From positions 1 to 48,902 of the IMG/VR virus record IMGVR_UViG_3300042691_014522: 48,902 bases of DNA; one strand, written 5' to 3'. How positions within the stretch are numbered: the first letter of the stretch is position 1; each line of letters starts with the position of its first letter. The stretch is from a virus. Made by a program: the position numbers and the translations under genes. A model generated the notes under the pieces. It saw only the letters and a program-made list of their open reading frames with translations, was not told where the DNA came from and made no database searches. Below, one piece after another: positions 41,447 to 48,543 of this stretch.

Positions 41447-41751
41447 TATTGAGGTATTTTATTTAGTGATTCTAACACTTGGATTTTAGAATTAAGAGCA
41501 GATGCTTCACCAACTAATCTAACTACTTGTGTTTGTAAAGTGTCTACTTTTGCTTCTAATCTTTCAATTGTGACGTCTTGTTTACCTACATTCTTTTCAT
41601 TTGACATTTTGATGTCAACATAAAGATAGCCTACTGCTATAATGCAAATAAACATTAGACCCTTAACTGGGTCTTTACTAAATTCTTTAAATGAGATAGG
41701 AGGCTTTACTGCTCCTGCTACTGAATCTACTGCTGATTTTTTTGGTGCCAT
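41446..41751 (-). CDS. Membrane-anchored coiled-coil protein, i-spanin-like
   Basis: 101 residues from the ATG at 41749-41751 (MAPKKSAVDSVAGAVK). A membrane segment (about 33-48, GLMFICIIAVGYLYV) and then a periplasmic or cytoplasmic coiled coil (ERLEAKVDTLQTQVVRLVGE). With the lipoprotein at 41126-41446 it could form an i-/o-spanin pair. The longer upstream start would overlap the neighbour by 26 bases. Confidence 0.5.
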   Translation of the reverse strand: MAPKKSAVDSVAGAVKPPISFKEFSKDPVKGLMFICIIAVGYLYVDIKMSNEKNVGKQDVTIERLEAKVDTLQTQVVRLVGEASALNSKIQVLESLNKIPQ

Positions 41752-41758
41752 ATTATTT

Positions 41759-42031
41759 TTATTTACTGTGTTTTCCGTCTTCAAATGCTTTCCATTCTTC
41801 TAAATCATCTATGCGTTGTTCTTGTTCTTCGAGCCAAGCTGATTTGCGAGTGCGTTCATCAATGATCTGTTGTACTTTACTATCGGTTTCTTTTTTAAGT
41901 TCTTCTATTTCTTTATGCATTAACCTAAATTCACTGAAGATACCTCCGGCAGCAAAAGCTACCGTGAGGATACCTACAATGATACTCCAGTTATTGGATA
42001 AGAAATTTGATGTTTTACTGTTCTCCATCAT
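41759..42031 (-). CDS. Membrane-anchored coiled-coil protein
   Basis: 90 residues from the ATG at 42029-42031 (MMENSKTSNFLSNNWSIIVG; the next ATG is also possible). One membrane segment (about 16-30) and then an acidic coiled coil (EIEELKKETDSKVQQIIDER). The start overlaps the stop of the holin-like gene by 17 bases. Part of the lysis cassette, possibly a second holin or spanin component. Confidence 0.5.
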   Translation of the reverse strand: MMENSKTSNFLSNNWSIIVGILTVAFAAGGIFSEFRLMHKEIEELKKETDSKVQQIIDERTRKSAWLEEQEQRIDDLEEWKAFEDGKHSK

Positions 42032-42269
42032 TAGATTCTTTTCCTTTATTGATCCATTTGTCAACGGAACCAATACCGAAAGAACCTAAAGTCAACCACA
42101 TAAAAGAGTTGAATATAAACTCTTGAATAACTAATTCTTTACCAAGAGTTCCAGTAACAATATCTGCTACTGCAAATATTACCATCATTAAGAAAGCGCA
42201 GAATCCAATGAAGCTTTTTTCGTTGATAGAATTGTCATCATTAAATAATGCTTTGAAGAAATTTTTCAT
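42015..42269 (-). CDS. Holin-like membrane protein
   Basis: 84 residues. Two membrane segments (about 20-40, SFIGFCAFLMMVIFAVADIV, and 50-70, FIFNSFMWLTLGSFGIGSV) with a charged tail (KWINKGKESNDGEQ). Sits immediately downstream of the endolysin, as expected for a holin. A two-segment topology resembles class II holins. Confidence 0.6.
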   Translation of the reverse strand: MKNFFKALFNDDNSINEKSFIGFCAFLMMVIFAVADIVTGTLGKELVIQEFIFNSFMWLTLGSFGIGSVDKWINKGKESNDGEQ

Positions 42270-42313
42270 TGTTATACTTTTAAATTATAAAATGTATAAC
42301 CTTTATAAAACTA

Positions 42314-42913
42314 TTATTTAAGTAAGTTATAGTATTCTTTAAAGTGTTTAATACGATCAGGAAGACCGATAGTACCACCGTTAACACGCTTAGTTACAGA
42401 AGTTACTACTGCATCAGTTGCACCTCCATCGGCTATCTTATGTAAGCCATTCTTATGGAAGAACCATGCAGCAGATAATAAAGGGTAGTTAGTAGCTACT
42501 TTGTCTGGATTGGCTGTAATGTCTTCATTGATAGCTTTACCAAATGCAGTATAGTTATCTTTACCGGTTAATTGGATGTAACCGCGACCACGAAATTTAT
42601 AGCCGTCTCCAGAAGATTCAGGTCCGTTCCCCATCCTTGCTCCATAAACAAGGTTTGCAATTTTTTCAGGTTTTCTCTCATACAATTTAGCTTTTTCTTC
42701 TGTTGGGAAATACTTTTTGAAGATACCCAAAAGACCTTTTGCTCCGTAGTTTAAGTTTTCTTGAACGAGTTTAAACCCACCAGATTCATGACCGCATTGT
42801 GCCAAGAAGTGAGCTAATCGAAGTGGAGTATTAATTTCAAATTTAGCTGCAGTATCAGGGATCTGTGCTAATACAGAATCAGGAATATGTCCTTTAAGTT
42901 TGCTAATGTCCAT
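42314..42913 (-). CDS. GH19-type endolysin
   Basis: 199 residues, chitinase class I/GH19 lysozyme. AHFLAQCGHESGGFKLVQEN (catalytic Glu43 and second Glu52 region), KFRGRGYIQLTGKDNYTAFG and a C-terminal VTSVTKRVNGGTIGLPDRI follow the family. No signal peptide, so it needs a holin (42015-42269). It cleaves the glycan chain of peptidoglycan at lysis. Preceded by an ATAAATATC box (42984-42992). Confidence 0.9.
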   Translation of the reverse strand: MDISKLKGHIPDSVLAQIPDTAAKFEINTPLRLAHFLAQCGHESGGFKLVQENLNYGAKGLLGIFKKYFPTEEKAKLYERKPEKIANLVYGARMGNGPESSGDGYKFRGRGYIQLTGKDNYTAFGKAINEDITANPDKVATNYPLLSAAWFFHKNGLHKIADGGATDAVVTSVTKRVNGGTIGLPDRIKHFKEYYNLLK

Positions 42914-43000
42914 GTTGATTAACAGTTTTGGTAAACAAATATAAAACCTGTTACTAGAACTAATTTATCAACCTATTTTAGATATAAATATCTTAAAAGA

Positions 43001-43258
43001 CTATCTAAATTGATTAAACATACTAATTACTTGATCCCTGGACATTACACCAGACTTCCTGTATACTACTTCTTCTTGATCATTTGTTATCATAATAGTA
43101 GGTACAGAAGTAATAGAATACTTCTGGGTAAAAGATGCATCGTAGTCTACATTGATATAATTAACAGAAATTCCTAACTCCTGAGATACTTGCTGTACGA
43201 TTGGTTTAAAAACTTTGCAAGGTCCACACCAATCAGCTGAAAAATACATAACATTCAT
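43001..43258 (-). CDS. Thioredoxin
   Basis: 85 residues. Active site WCGPCK (Cys11, Cys14) and the cis-Pro segment TSVPTIMI. Shorter than cellular thioredoxins (about 105), lacking the first helix. Phage thioredoxin-like proteins supply ribonucleotide reductase or keep the DNA polymerase processive. It lies 41 bases from a nuclease of the exported class. Confidence 0.85.
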   Translation of the reverse strand: MNVMYFSADWCGPCKVFKPIVQQVSQELGISVNYINVDYDASFTQKYSITSVPTIMITNDQEEVVYRKSGVMSRDQVISMFNQFR

Positions 43259-43259
43259 A

Positions 43260-43904
43260 CTACTTTATTTTAAATTTATAATTTGTTAATTTCTCTACAT
43301 CTTCAACCTTAACTAAGTTATCATTGATTCCGTTAGGTTTTGAGGTATCATTATTAAATATGTAGGCTTTCCACTCATTTGTCTTATTGATATAAATAAC
43401 TTTCCAACATTTTGTAGGAACAGACACCCTACCTATTTTTTTAGACTTCCCAACAGACCCACACCATACTTTAATGGAGTCTTGACTTTTAGCTAGATCT
43501 CTAGTTAATGTCTCTAAAGTCTTCCAATCTCCTGCATTCAAGCTATGGTATTGAGGTGCCATATTAGAAAAATAAAAACATTCAAGCATAGCATTAGGCC
43601 CAGAACATTGATTGTCGGCTGCTGGAGCCATGTGGCCACGATCTGTTCCTGAACCTTTATAATCCATCTCTAGATTAGTTTCTGCGGCCAGAAGTGGATC
43701 TGGTGCAAACTTATCTTTTCTTGGTATGGGGTTTGTGCATGTAACTTTTTGTTTTGTTACCCACCACTCAACTAATACCGGATACTTTAAAGATTTGGAG
43801 AACACTGTAGTGTACTCTTTATGAACTAATCTAACTGTATCTTGTGCCTTTAATGATACATTAAGGAAAAGAACTACTAATAGGATTTGTAATACTCTAA
43901 ACAT
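43260..43904 (-). CDS. Secreted DNA/RNA non-specific endonuclease
   Basis: 214 residues. Signal peptide (MFRVLQILLVVLFLNVSLKA) and the NUC-family active site DRGHMAPAAD (His91), followed by FYFSNMAPQYHSLNAGDWK. A periplasmic or extracellular nuclease of the Serratia type. Phage-encoded exported nucleases could degrade competing DNA, host nucleic acid released at lysis, or DNA in biofilm. The start follows GATATTTATAATAAAG (43913-43921). Confidence 0.8.
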   Translation of the reverse strand: MFRVLQILLVVLFLNVSLKAQDTVRLVHKEYTTVFSKSLKYPVLVEWWVTKQKVTCTNPIPRKDKFAPDPLLAAETNLEMDYKGSGTDRGHMAPAADNQCSGPNAMLECFYFSNMAPQYHSLNAGDWKTLETLTRDLAKSQDSIKVWCGSVGKSKKIGRVSVPTKCWKVIYINKTNEWKAYIFNNDTSKPNGINDNLVKVEDVEKLTNYKFKIK

Positions 43905-44074
43905 TCTTTATTATAAATATCACTTGTCCTCATAGTCCTTTTAGGTTTAAATGTATAAGAGTACTTAGGCTTATTTTTCTTTTGCCATTGTTCATATTGG
44001 TCTTCTTTAAGCCAATGATCTGTTTGCTTTTTCATTGTCTTAAGTAACCAGTCTCGTCTTTGTTCGTATGTCAT
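43877..44074 (-). CDS. Small basic unknown protein
   Basis: 65 residues from the ATG at 44072-44074 (MTYEQRRDWLLKTMKKQTDH). Rich in Lys, Tyr and Trp, with no signal or membrane segment. It overlaps the nuclease start by 28 bases. The upstream region (44075-44156) is divergent from the rightward gene at 44157, so it probably holds a promoter. Confidence 0.55.
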   Translation of the reverse strand: MTYEQRRDWLLKTMKKQTDHWLKEDQYEQWQKKNKPKYSYTFKPKRTMRTSDIYNKECLEYYKSY

Positions 44075-44104
44075 ATACCAAATATATGAACTATTTACAA
44101 ACAT

Positions 44105-44156
44105 ATGTAAAAAATCTATATAGTATGATCTATTATGAGTTGATATTTATTTATAT
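44105..44156. promoter_or_regulatory. Divergent promoter region
   Basis: Fifty-two bases separate the leftward gene (44074, start) from the only rightward genes of the window. The rightward side has GATATTTATTTATAT (44142-44156), the same box that lies upstream of many leftward genes, now on the plus strand next to the ATG at 44157. The leftward side has TATATTTGG before the ATG at 44074. Confidence 0.45.
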
Positions 44157-44405
44157 ATGATCTTAGTAGAAGAAATAGCGTGGTTACACTTTGTGAAACT
44201 TAATCACATTAGAAAACTTTCTCTTAATGAACAAGTTAGTGCATACCGCCAACATGTATGCGATGTTGAACAGATAAGAGCTTGCGGTGGAAAATCTCCT
44301 ACAAAAATAATAAGCGTTCTAGGATTTTTACAACAAGAAGATTTAAATTACATCTTACAAGAAGATGGATCAAAAATATTTGTAACAGGAATAAAAGAAA
44401 TATAA
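44157..44405 (+). CDS. Small unknown protein
   Basis: 82 residues (MILVEEIAWLHFVKLNHIRK). Helical, with Cys at about 37 and 45. Followed after 1 base by the tail-fibre-like gene, so the two are co-transcribed. Possibly a tail-fibre assembly chaperone or regulator, given its position (inference). Confidence 0.6.
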   Translation: MILVEEIAWLHFVKLNHIRKLSLNEQVSAYRQHVCDVEQIRACGGKSPTKIISVLGFLQQEDLNYILQEDGSKIFVTGIKEI

Positions 44406-44406
44406 A

Positions 44407-45045
44407 ATGCCAGATTTACCGATATCAGGTCTCCCACAAGCTGGAGAATTAGATGGATCAGAATTATTTGCTACTGTACAAGGTGGTATAACAAAATACA
44501 CTACACTTGATTCAATCATATACGGTCCAGGTAGTAACTATGGATTGTATGCTGAAACATCAAATAGCAATGTTATAACCGCTACAACTAGTGAATTATC
44601 TTTAATAGGCTCAGGAATAGGTACATTAAGTGTACCTGCAAATGCTTGGAATATTGGTGACAGTTTTAGAGCTGATTTTGGTGGATATTTGTCATCTAAA
44701 AATAATGACACTATACGAATTAGAGTTAAATCAAATAGTGCACTTTTAGCTGATAGTGGAGTACAGACTATGTCAACCGCTACAAATGATGTTTGGCAAT
44801 TTTCTATAAATTTCACAGTTAGAGCATTAGGAGCAGCTGGTGTAGCTTCAATAGTAGCTCTTGGTGTATTTCATACTACTAAACAATCTAATGGTGCTCC
44901 TCAAGGATTCGCCTTTAATACTGTTAATAATACAACATTTGATACTACAATTTTAAATACTTTAGATGTTACTGCTCAATTTAGTTCAGCAGCACCTGAA
45001 AATGCAATTTATACAGATATATTTGTATTAAATAAAATCTACTAA
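44407..45045 (+). CDS. Tail-fibre-like protein
   Basis: 212 residues. The N-terminus MPDLPISGLPQAGELDGSEL with VQGGITKYTTLDSI matches the attachment segment of phage tail fibres in Bacteroidetes phages (the form xDLPISxLPxAxxLDGSELxPxVQGGxT). The rest is Ser/Thr/Gly-rich beta structure (SGIGTLSVPANAW, IRIRVKSNSALLADS) ending in VFVLNKIY, like a receptor-binding tip. It may attach to the phage tail. It ends convergently with thyA, with a 4-base stop overlap. Confidence 0.7.
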   Translation: MPDLPISGLPQAGELDGSELFATVQGGITKYTTLDSIIYGPGSNYGLYAETSNSNVITATTSELSLIGSGIGTLSVPANAWNIGDSFRADFGGYLSSKNNDTIRIRVKSNSALLADSGVQTMSTATNDVWQFSINFTVRALGAAGVASIVALGVFHTTKQSNGAPQGFAFNTVNNTTFDTTILNTLDVTAQFSSAAPENAIYTDIFVLNKIY

Positions 45046-46064
45046 TTACTTAAAGGCGCCTTAATTGCTGGATGTGATTGGTAATTTTCTAGTTCAAAAT
45101 TAACTTGTCCATTTACTGCTTCATCTAATCCTTTATGCTCTAGATTAGCTAAGAATATAGGATTCATTATTAATTTTGGTAATTTATAAGGATTCCTTAA
45201 ACACTGTTCTTTAGCTTGTTCTATATGATTAAGATATAAATGAGTATCACCTAAATTACCAATTAATTCCTCTGGCACCATATTCACTGCTTTAGCTAAT
45301 ATTTCAAGTAATAAAGCGTATGATGCTATATTGAATGGTAGTCCTAGGAATGTATCTACTGAGCGTTGATTCCACATTAGAGAGATCGCTCTAGTTGGAG
45401 TATTCCATTCATTATTCATTTTCCATTCCATATCTTCGAGACTCCAATTTTGCCAATCCCAGTAGACACGTCGTTTTTCTCGGGATAAGTCCATTCTTTC
45501 TTCCAAACTCAACACTCTCGTATAAACTTGAAATCCATAATGACATGGTGGTAATACCATTTGGTCTAACTCACCTACATTCCAAGCACTAACCATTAAT
45601 CTTCTACTATCGGGATTTGTTTTGAGTTCGTTGATTAGGTTTTGGATTTGATCTACTCCTTTATGAGGTATAAACTTGTATAACAAATATCCATTCTCAT
45701 CTTTTTCTTGAGTTAACTTAGTTTCAACCCAACCACCCCAATTACGCCATTGTTTACCGTAGATAGGACCTAATTCACCATTAGTTCTTCCACTTTTTTC
45801 ATAATCTCCATCCCAAATATGACAGTTATTATCATGTAAGAATTTAATATTAGTATCACCACGTAAGAACCATAATAGTTCTGTTACAATACTTTTCCAG
45901 GCCATCTTCTTTGTTGTAAGAACAGGAAAGCCTTCTTTCATATTATGGCGAATCTGCCAACCAAATACTGATTTGGTACCCGTACCAGTTCTATCTTGTT
46001 TATCAACTCCAAAATGCAAAATATGATCTAGGAGTTCTTTGTACTGCCTATCTATATTATTCAT
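45042..46064 (-). CDS. thyA: Thymidylate synthase
   Basis: 340 residues. The motifs are canonical: LTTKKMAWKSIVTELLWFLRG, IWDGDYE, GPIYGKQWRNWGG, the catalytic Cys174 in LPPCHYGF, and RSVDTFLGLPFNIASYALL with the dUMP-specific Asn245. Compared with E. coli ThyA it has an about 44-residue insertion (residues 184-227) between HYGFQVYTR and MWNQRS. It makes dTMP from dUMP for phage DNA synthesis. Overlaps 46061-46348 by 4 bases. Confidence 0.9.
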   Translation of the reverse strand: MNNIDRQYKELLDHILHFGVDKQDRTGTGTKSVFGWQIRHNMKEGFPVLTTKKMAWKSIVTELLWFLRGDTNIKFLHDNNCHIWDGDYEKSGRTNGELGPIYGKQWRNWGGWVETKLTQEKDENGYLLYKFIPHKGVDQIQNLINELKTNPDSRRLMVSAWNVGELDQMVLPPCHYGFQVYTRVLSLEERMDLSREKRRVYWDWQNWSLEDMEWKMNNEWNTPTRAISLMWNQRSVDTFLGLPFNIASYALLLEILAKAVNMVPEELIGNLGDTHLYLNHIEQAKEQCLRNPYKLPKLIMNPIFLANLEHKGLDEAVNGQVNFELENYQSHPAIKAPLSN

Positions 46065-46348
46065 TCTATATTACTTAAAGCTTTATCAAACTTACTAGCT
46101 GCTATATTATCTTCTTGTCTTAGTTTATCTAATGCAATTTCATATCTAGTAACATTTGTAGACTGTATAAATAGTTCATTTTGTAAAGAATCAATATATT
46201 GTGCTTTTGCAATATCTCCGCCTTGGGGCATACCTTCTGCAGCCTTATATTTTTCTATAGTTTGTCTTTGGTCTCTTATTACATAGATAGCCAAAAAAAT
46301 ACTAGCAACAAATAAGCCACTTTTAATTCTGTCAAAAAATTGTATCAT
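46061..46348 (-). CDS. Membrane protein with coiled coil
   Basis: 95 residues. One membrane segment (about 11-26, LFVASIFLAIYVIRDQ) and then a charged helical region (about 28-90). The start has AATAGTTATG. Similar small membrane coiled-coil proteins at 29840 and 31944 suggest a family of membrane accessories in this phage. Confidence 0.55.
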   Translation of the reverse strand: MIQFFDRIKSGLFVASIFLAIYVIRDQRQTIEKYKAAEGMPQGGDIAKAQYIDSLQNELFIQSTNVTRYEIALDKLRQEDNIAASKFDKALSNIE

Positions 46349-46365
46349 AACTATTTAATTTAATT

Positions 46366-46584
46366 TCAGTAAATCTCATCCTTGAGATCATCCCAAGAAT
46401 CTCTACCTGCTATCTGATTAACATGTTTATCCCAATCTAAAAAGTCATTTCTTTTATAATTAGGATGTTTCTTACGTACATACTCAATTCCTCCTGCTGA
46501 CAACCAAGCAATGGATGCTGAAATAGCTACAATAAATAAAATAAGGCCTATCATAAGTAATAATTTTCTAGCTAGTCCCACCAA
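46366..46584 (-). CDS. Small membrane protein
   Basis: 72 residues with an N-terminal membrane segment (about 8-26, LLMIGLILFIVAISASIAWL) and an acidic C-terminal tail. It overlaps the next gene by 13 bases. No family recognised. Confidence 0.55.
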   Translation of the reverse strand: MVGLARKLLLMIGLILFIVAISASIAWLSAGGIEYVRKKHPNYKRNDFLDWDKHVNQIAGRDSWDDLKDEIY

Positions 46585-47144
46585 CCTCTCATGTCTGATC
46601 CATCGTAATCCTTGTACTCTTTATATTTTTTTCCTTCTATAATTTGCCACAATTCTTTCCATTCTTTTGCTTCAAGTTCGTGAGCCTTCTTGAAGATCAT
46701 TCTATTGTGTTTCTTCTCTTCTTCCGTATCTTCATCTACAAGAACATAATTACCTTCATTTGTTTCTTCAAACTTCCAGTCTTTCATTATTAGTTCACCG
46801 AACTCTTTCTCTGTCCTATCAATATAATTGTCGTCTATCTTATTCTGCAAAAGCTCAATAGCTCTTTGCATTTTATTTACTTTTTTGTCCAGACTTTCAG
46901 ACACTTCTATACCCTTTAATCGCATACCCTGTTCTTGAATCTCGAGAGATTTTTTAAGAATCTCTAATGTAAACCTATAATCCCACCAACGATGGGACCA
47001 CAGCTCACGACGAAATTTCCATACGTTCTTGATGAACCCAGGAATACCCGAGCGGAATAGATCATACAGTCTATAAAGACTACTTTGATGCCACGCTAAT
47101 CTCTTCAAACTTTGTAAAAAGGAGTCTTGAAACTGAACATTCAT
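46572..47144 (-). CDS. Unknown phage protein, Trp-rich helical
   Basis: 190 residues from the ATG at 47142-47144 (MNVQFQDSFLQSLKRLAWHQ), which has the ATAGTTATG context; the earlier start at 47177 is less likely. IKNVWKFRRELWSHRWWDYRF followed by a long helix (KKSLEIQEQGMRLKG...) resembles conserved small proteins of large phages (RELWSHRWWDYxFTLE pattern), function unknown. Confidence 0.65.
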   Translation of the reverse strand: MNVQFQDSFLQSLKRLAWHQSSLYRLYDLFRSGIPGFIKNVWKFRRELWSHRWWDYRFTLEILKKSLEIQEQGMRLKGIEVSESLDKKVNKMQRAIELLQNKIDDNYIDRTEKEFGELIMKDWKFEETNEGNYVLVDEDTEEEKKHNRMIFKKAHELEAKEWKELWQIIEGKKYKEYKDYDGSDMRGWWD

Positions 47145-47205
47145 AACTATTTCTTTTGATAAATATATGAAACTCAAATAAGATTAAAAAATATTTTTAT
47201 AGAGT

Positions 47206-47709
47206 TTACACTAATATTTTAGGCATTGGCTTACGATTTGTAGAGTGGTCACCTTTTAGTTCTTTTATGTAGTTATAAAGCTCTAATGTAGTACCATCAA
47301 ATGACTCCATAATAGAGTCTAGCTCTTCTTCTGGTATTCTAAAAGTAATGCGAAAGTCCTTCTTCATTTTCTTCATGATCTCCGTCTCTTCTTTAAGATA
47401 ATCTTCATGAAGCTTTTTATATCTAGCTCTAAATAGACTAATCTTGTCTAACTTATCTTCATAAGTTTTAAGGTGTTTTGTAGCATCTTCTAATAGGTAG
47501 TTTTCATGCTCTGCTTGATAATAATAGTCTGAATGCTCATAGTCGCCATTCATGATCTTTTCATATAAAGTCCTTTTATCGTGAAGAGTCTGCCTTTGTT
47601 GGTAGCGCCTCCACCATATAAACTGATTGTATGTCTTTTTAGATAGCTTAGACAGTTGTGTCTCCAAAAAATCTCGTTCTAGTCGGGTTGAAAAAGTCAT
47701 AACTTTCAT
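47206..47709 (-). CDS. Coiled-coil protein
   Basis: 167 residues (MKVMTF; the AAAGTTATG context favours a start three codons in at 47700). Mainly helical: LERDFLETQLSKLSKKTYNQ, LKTYEDKLDKISLFRARY, then ITFRIPEEELDSIMESF. Overlaps the next gene by 62 bases in a different frame. No family recognised. Confidence 0.6.
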   Translation of the reverse strand: MKVMTFSTRLERDFLETQLSKLSKKTYNQFIWWRRYQQRQTLHDKRTLYEKIMNGDYEHSDYYYQAEHENYLLEDATKHLKTYEDKLDKISLFRARYKKLHEDYLKEETEIMKKMKKDFRITFRIPEEELDSIMESFDGTTLELYNYIKELKGDHSTNRKPMPKILV

Positions 47710-47899
47710 TTATTTTATTATAATACTCGTTAGCAAACTTGATCTTCCAGTCTCCTGTATGTCCATCCTCATCAAGAGCGTGCATGATAGCATTTGTAAT
47801 AATATCTTTCTCTAATAACTCAGCCTCTTTCCAATCTTCGTCTGTTAATATACCGTATTGGCATACGTATCTTTCTATAAGTAATTTTACTACTGTCAT
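47648..47899 (-). CDS. Small unknown protein, overlapping its downstream neighbour
   Basis: 83 residues (MTVVKLLIERYVCQYGILTD). Its final 62 bases are shared with the start of the gene at 47709. The DWKEAELLEKDIITNAIMHA stretch and HTGDWKIKFANEYYNKI look like a real helical protein. The leader before the start is A/T-rich. Function unknown. Confidence 0.6.
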   Translation of the reverse strand: MTVVKLLIERYVCQYGILTDEDWKEAELLEKDIITNAIMHALDEDGHTGDWKIKFANEYYNKINESYDFFNPTRTRFFGDTTV

Positions 47900-47904
47900 T
47901 GTTA

Positions 47905-48543
47905 TTATTTAAACATTTCGTAATGTCTAGGATAGACGTGGAGATTAGTAATGAACCAATGCATTTGACCTACAGGATAGCCTGTTTTTTGTGAAACAAA
48001 TTCCATAAGCTTAGCAAATGTATATTGGTCATTACAGAAGCCAAACACAAGATCAATAGATCTAGCAAACACAGTCATATGTAACTTATCATCTTTGATA
48101 TAGAAGTTAAGTACATCATTACATGGTGTGTCATATTTGTATCTGTCAAGCTCGTGTAGAATATAATGTACAATGATAGCACGACGTGTTTCTTTGTTAA
48201 GTTTAAGATCATTGATAACACGGTTTAGCTGATCATTATATTTCCAGAAGTAGCCGTAGTTAGAATTAACTTCAGTTGTCCCTGGTATCATCATCTGATT
48301 CCATATCTTAGCACGGTCACCAATCTCTTTAGCATCTCTGTTACCATTCATATACCAACACCATTCGTACTCAGCGTAGTCTTGATTGAACTTACGTACT
48401 GGTGTAGTGATAACTTTCTTGGTAGGATCTTCAATGGTGAATGACTTATTGAATACAGCTTTGGTATTAGCAAAGTCTTCACCTTCAGACATGATGTCTT
48501 GGTACAATAACTCAAATGCGTCAGTTGGAGTTCTGTATATCAT
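47905..48543 (-). CDS. ThyA-fold dCMP hydroxymethylase-like enzyme
   Basis: 212 residues. The ThyA fold is visible: YAEYEWCWYMNGNRDAKEIG (WxWFLRGxxD), NSNYGYFWKY, catalytic Cys141 in DTPCNDVLNFYI, and RSIDLVFGFCNDQYTFAKLM. Aligned without gaps to ThyA RSVDTFLGLPFNIASY, the dUMP-specific Asn falls on Asp172, the change that turns thymidylate synthase into dCMP hydroxymethylase. The likely product is 5-hydroxymethyl-dCMP for a modified-cytosine genome. It is coupled to the deaminase (overlap 23 bases). Confidence 0.65.
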   Translation of the reverse strand: MIYRTPTDAFELLYQDIMSEGEDFANTKAVFNKSFTIEDPTKKVITTPVRKFNQDYAEYEWCWYMNGNRDAKEIGDRAKIWNQMMIPGTTEVNSNYGYFWKYNDQLNRVINDLKLNKETRRAIIVHYILHELDRYKYDTPCNDVLNFYIKDDKLHMTVFARSIDLVFGFCNDQYTFAKLMEFVSQKTGYPVGQMHWFITNLHVYPRHYEMFK

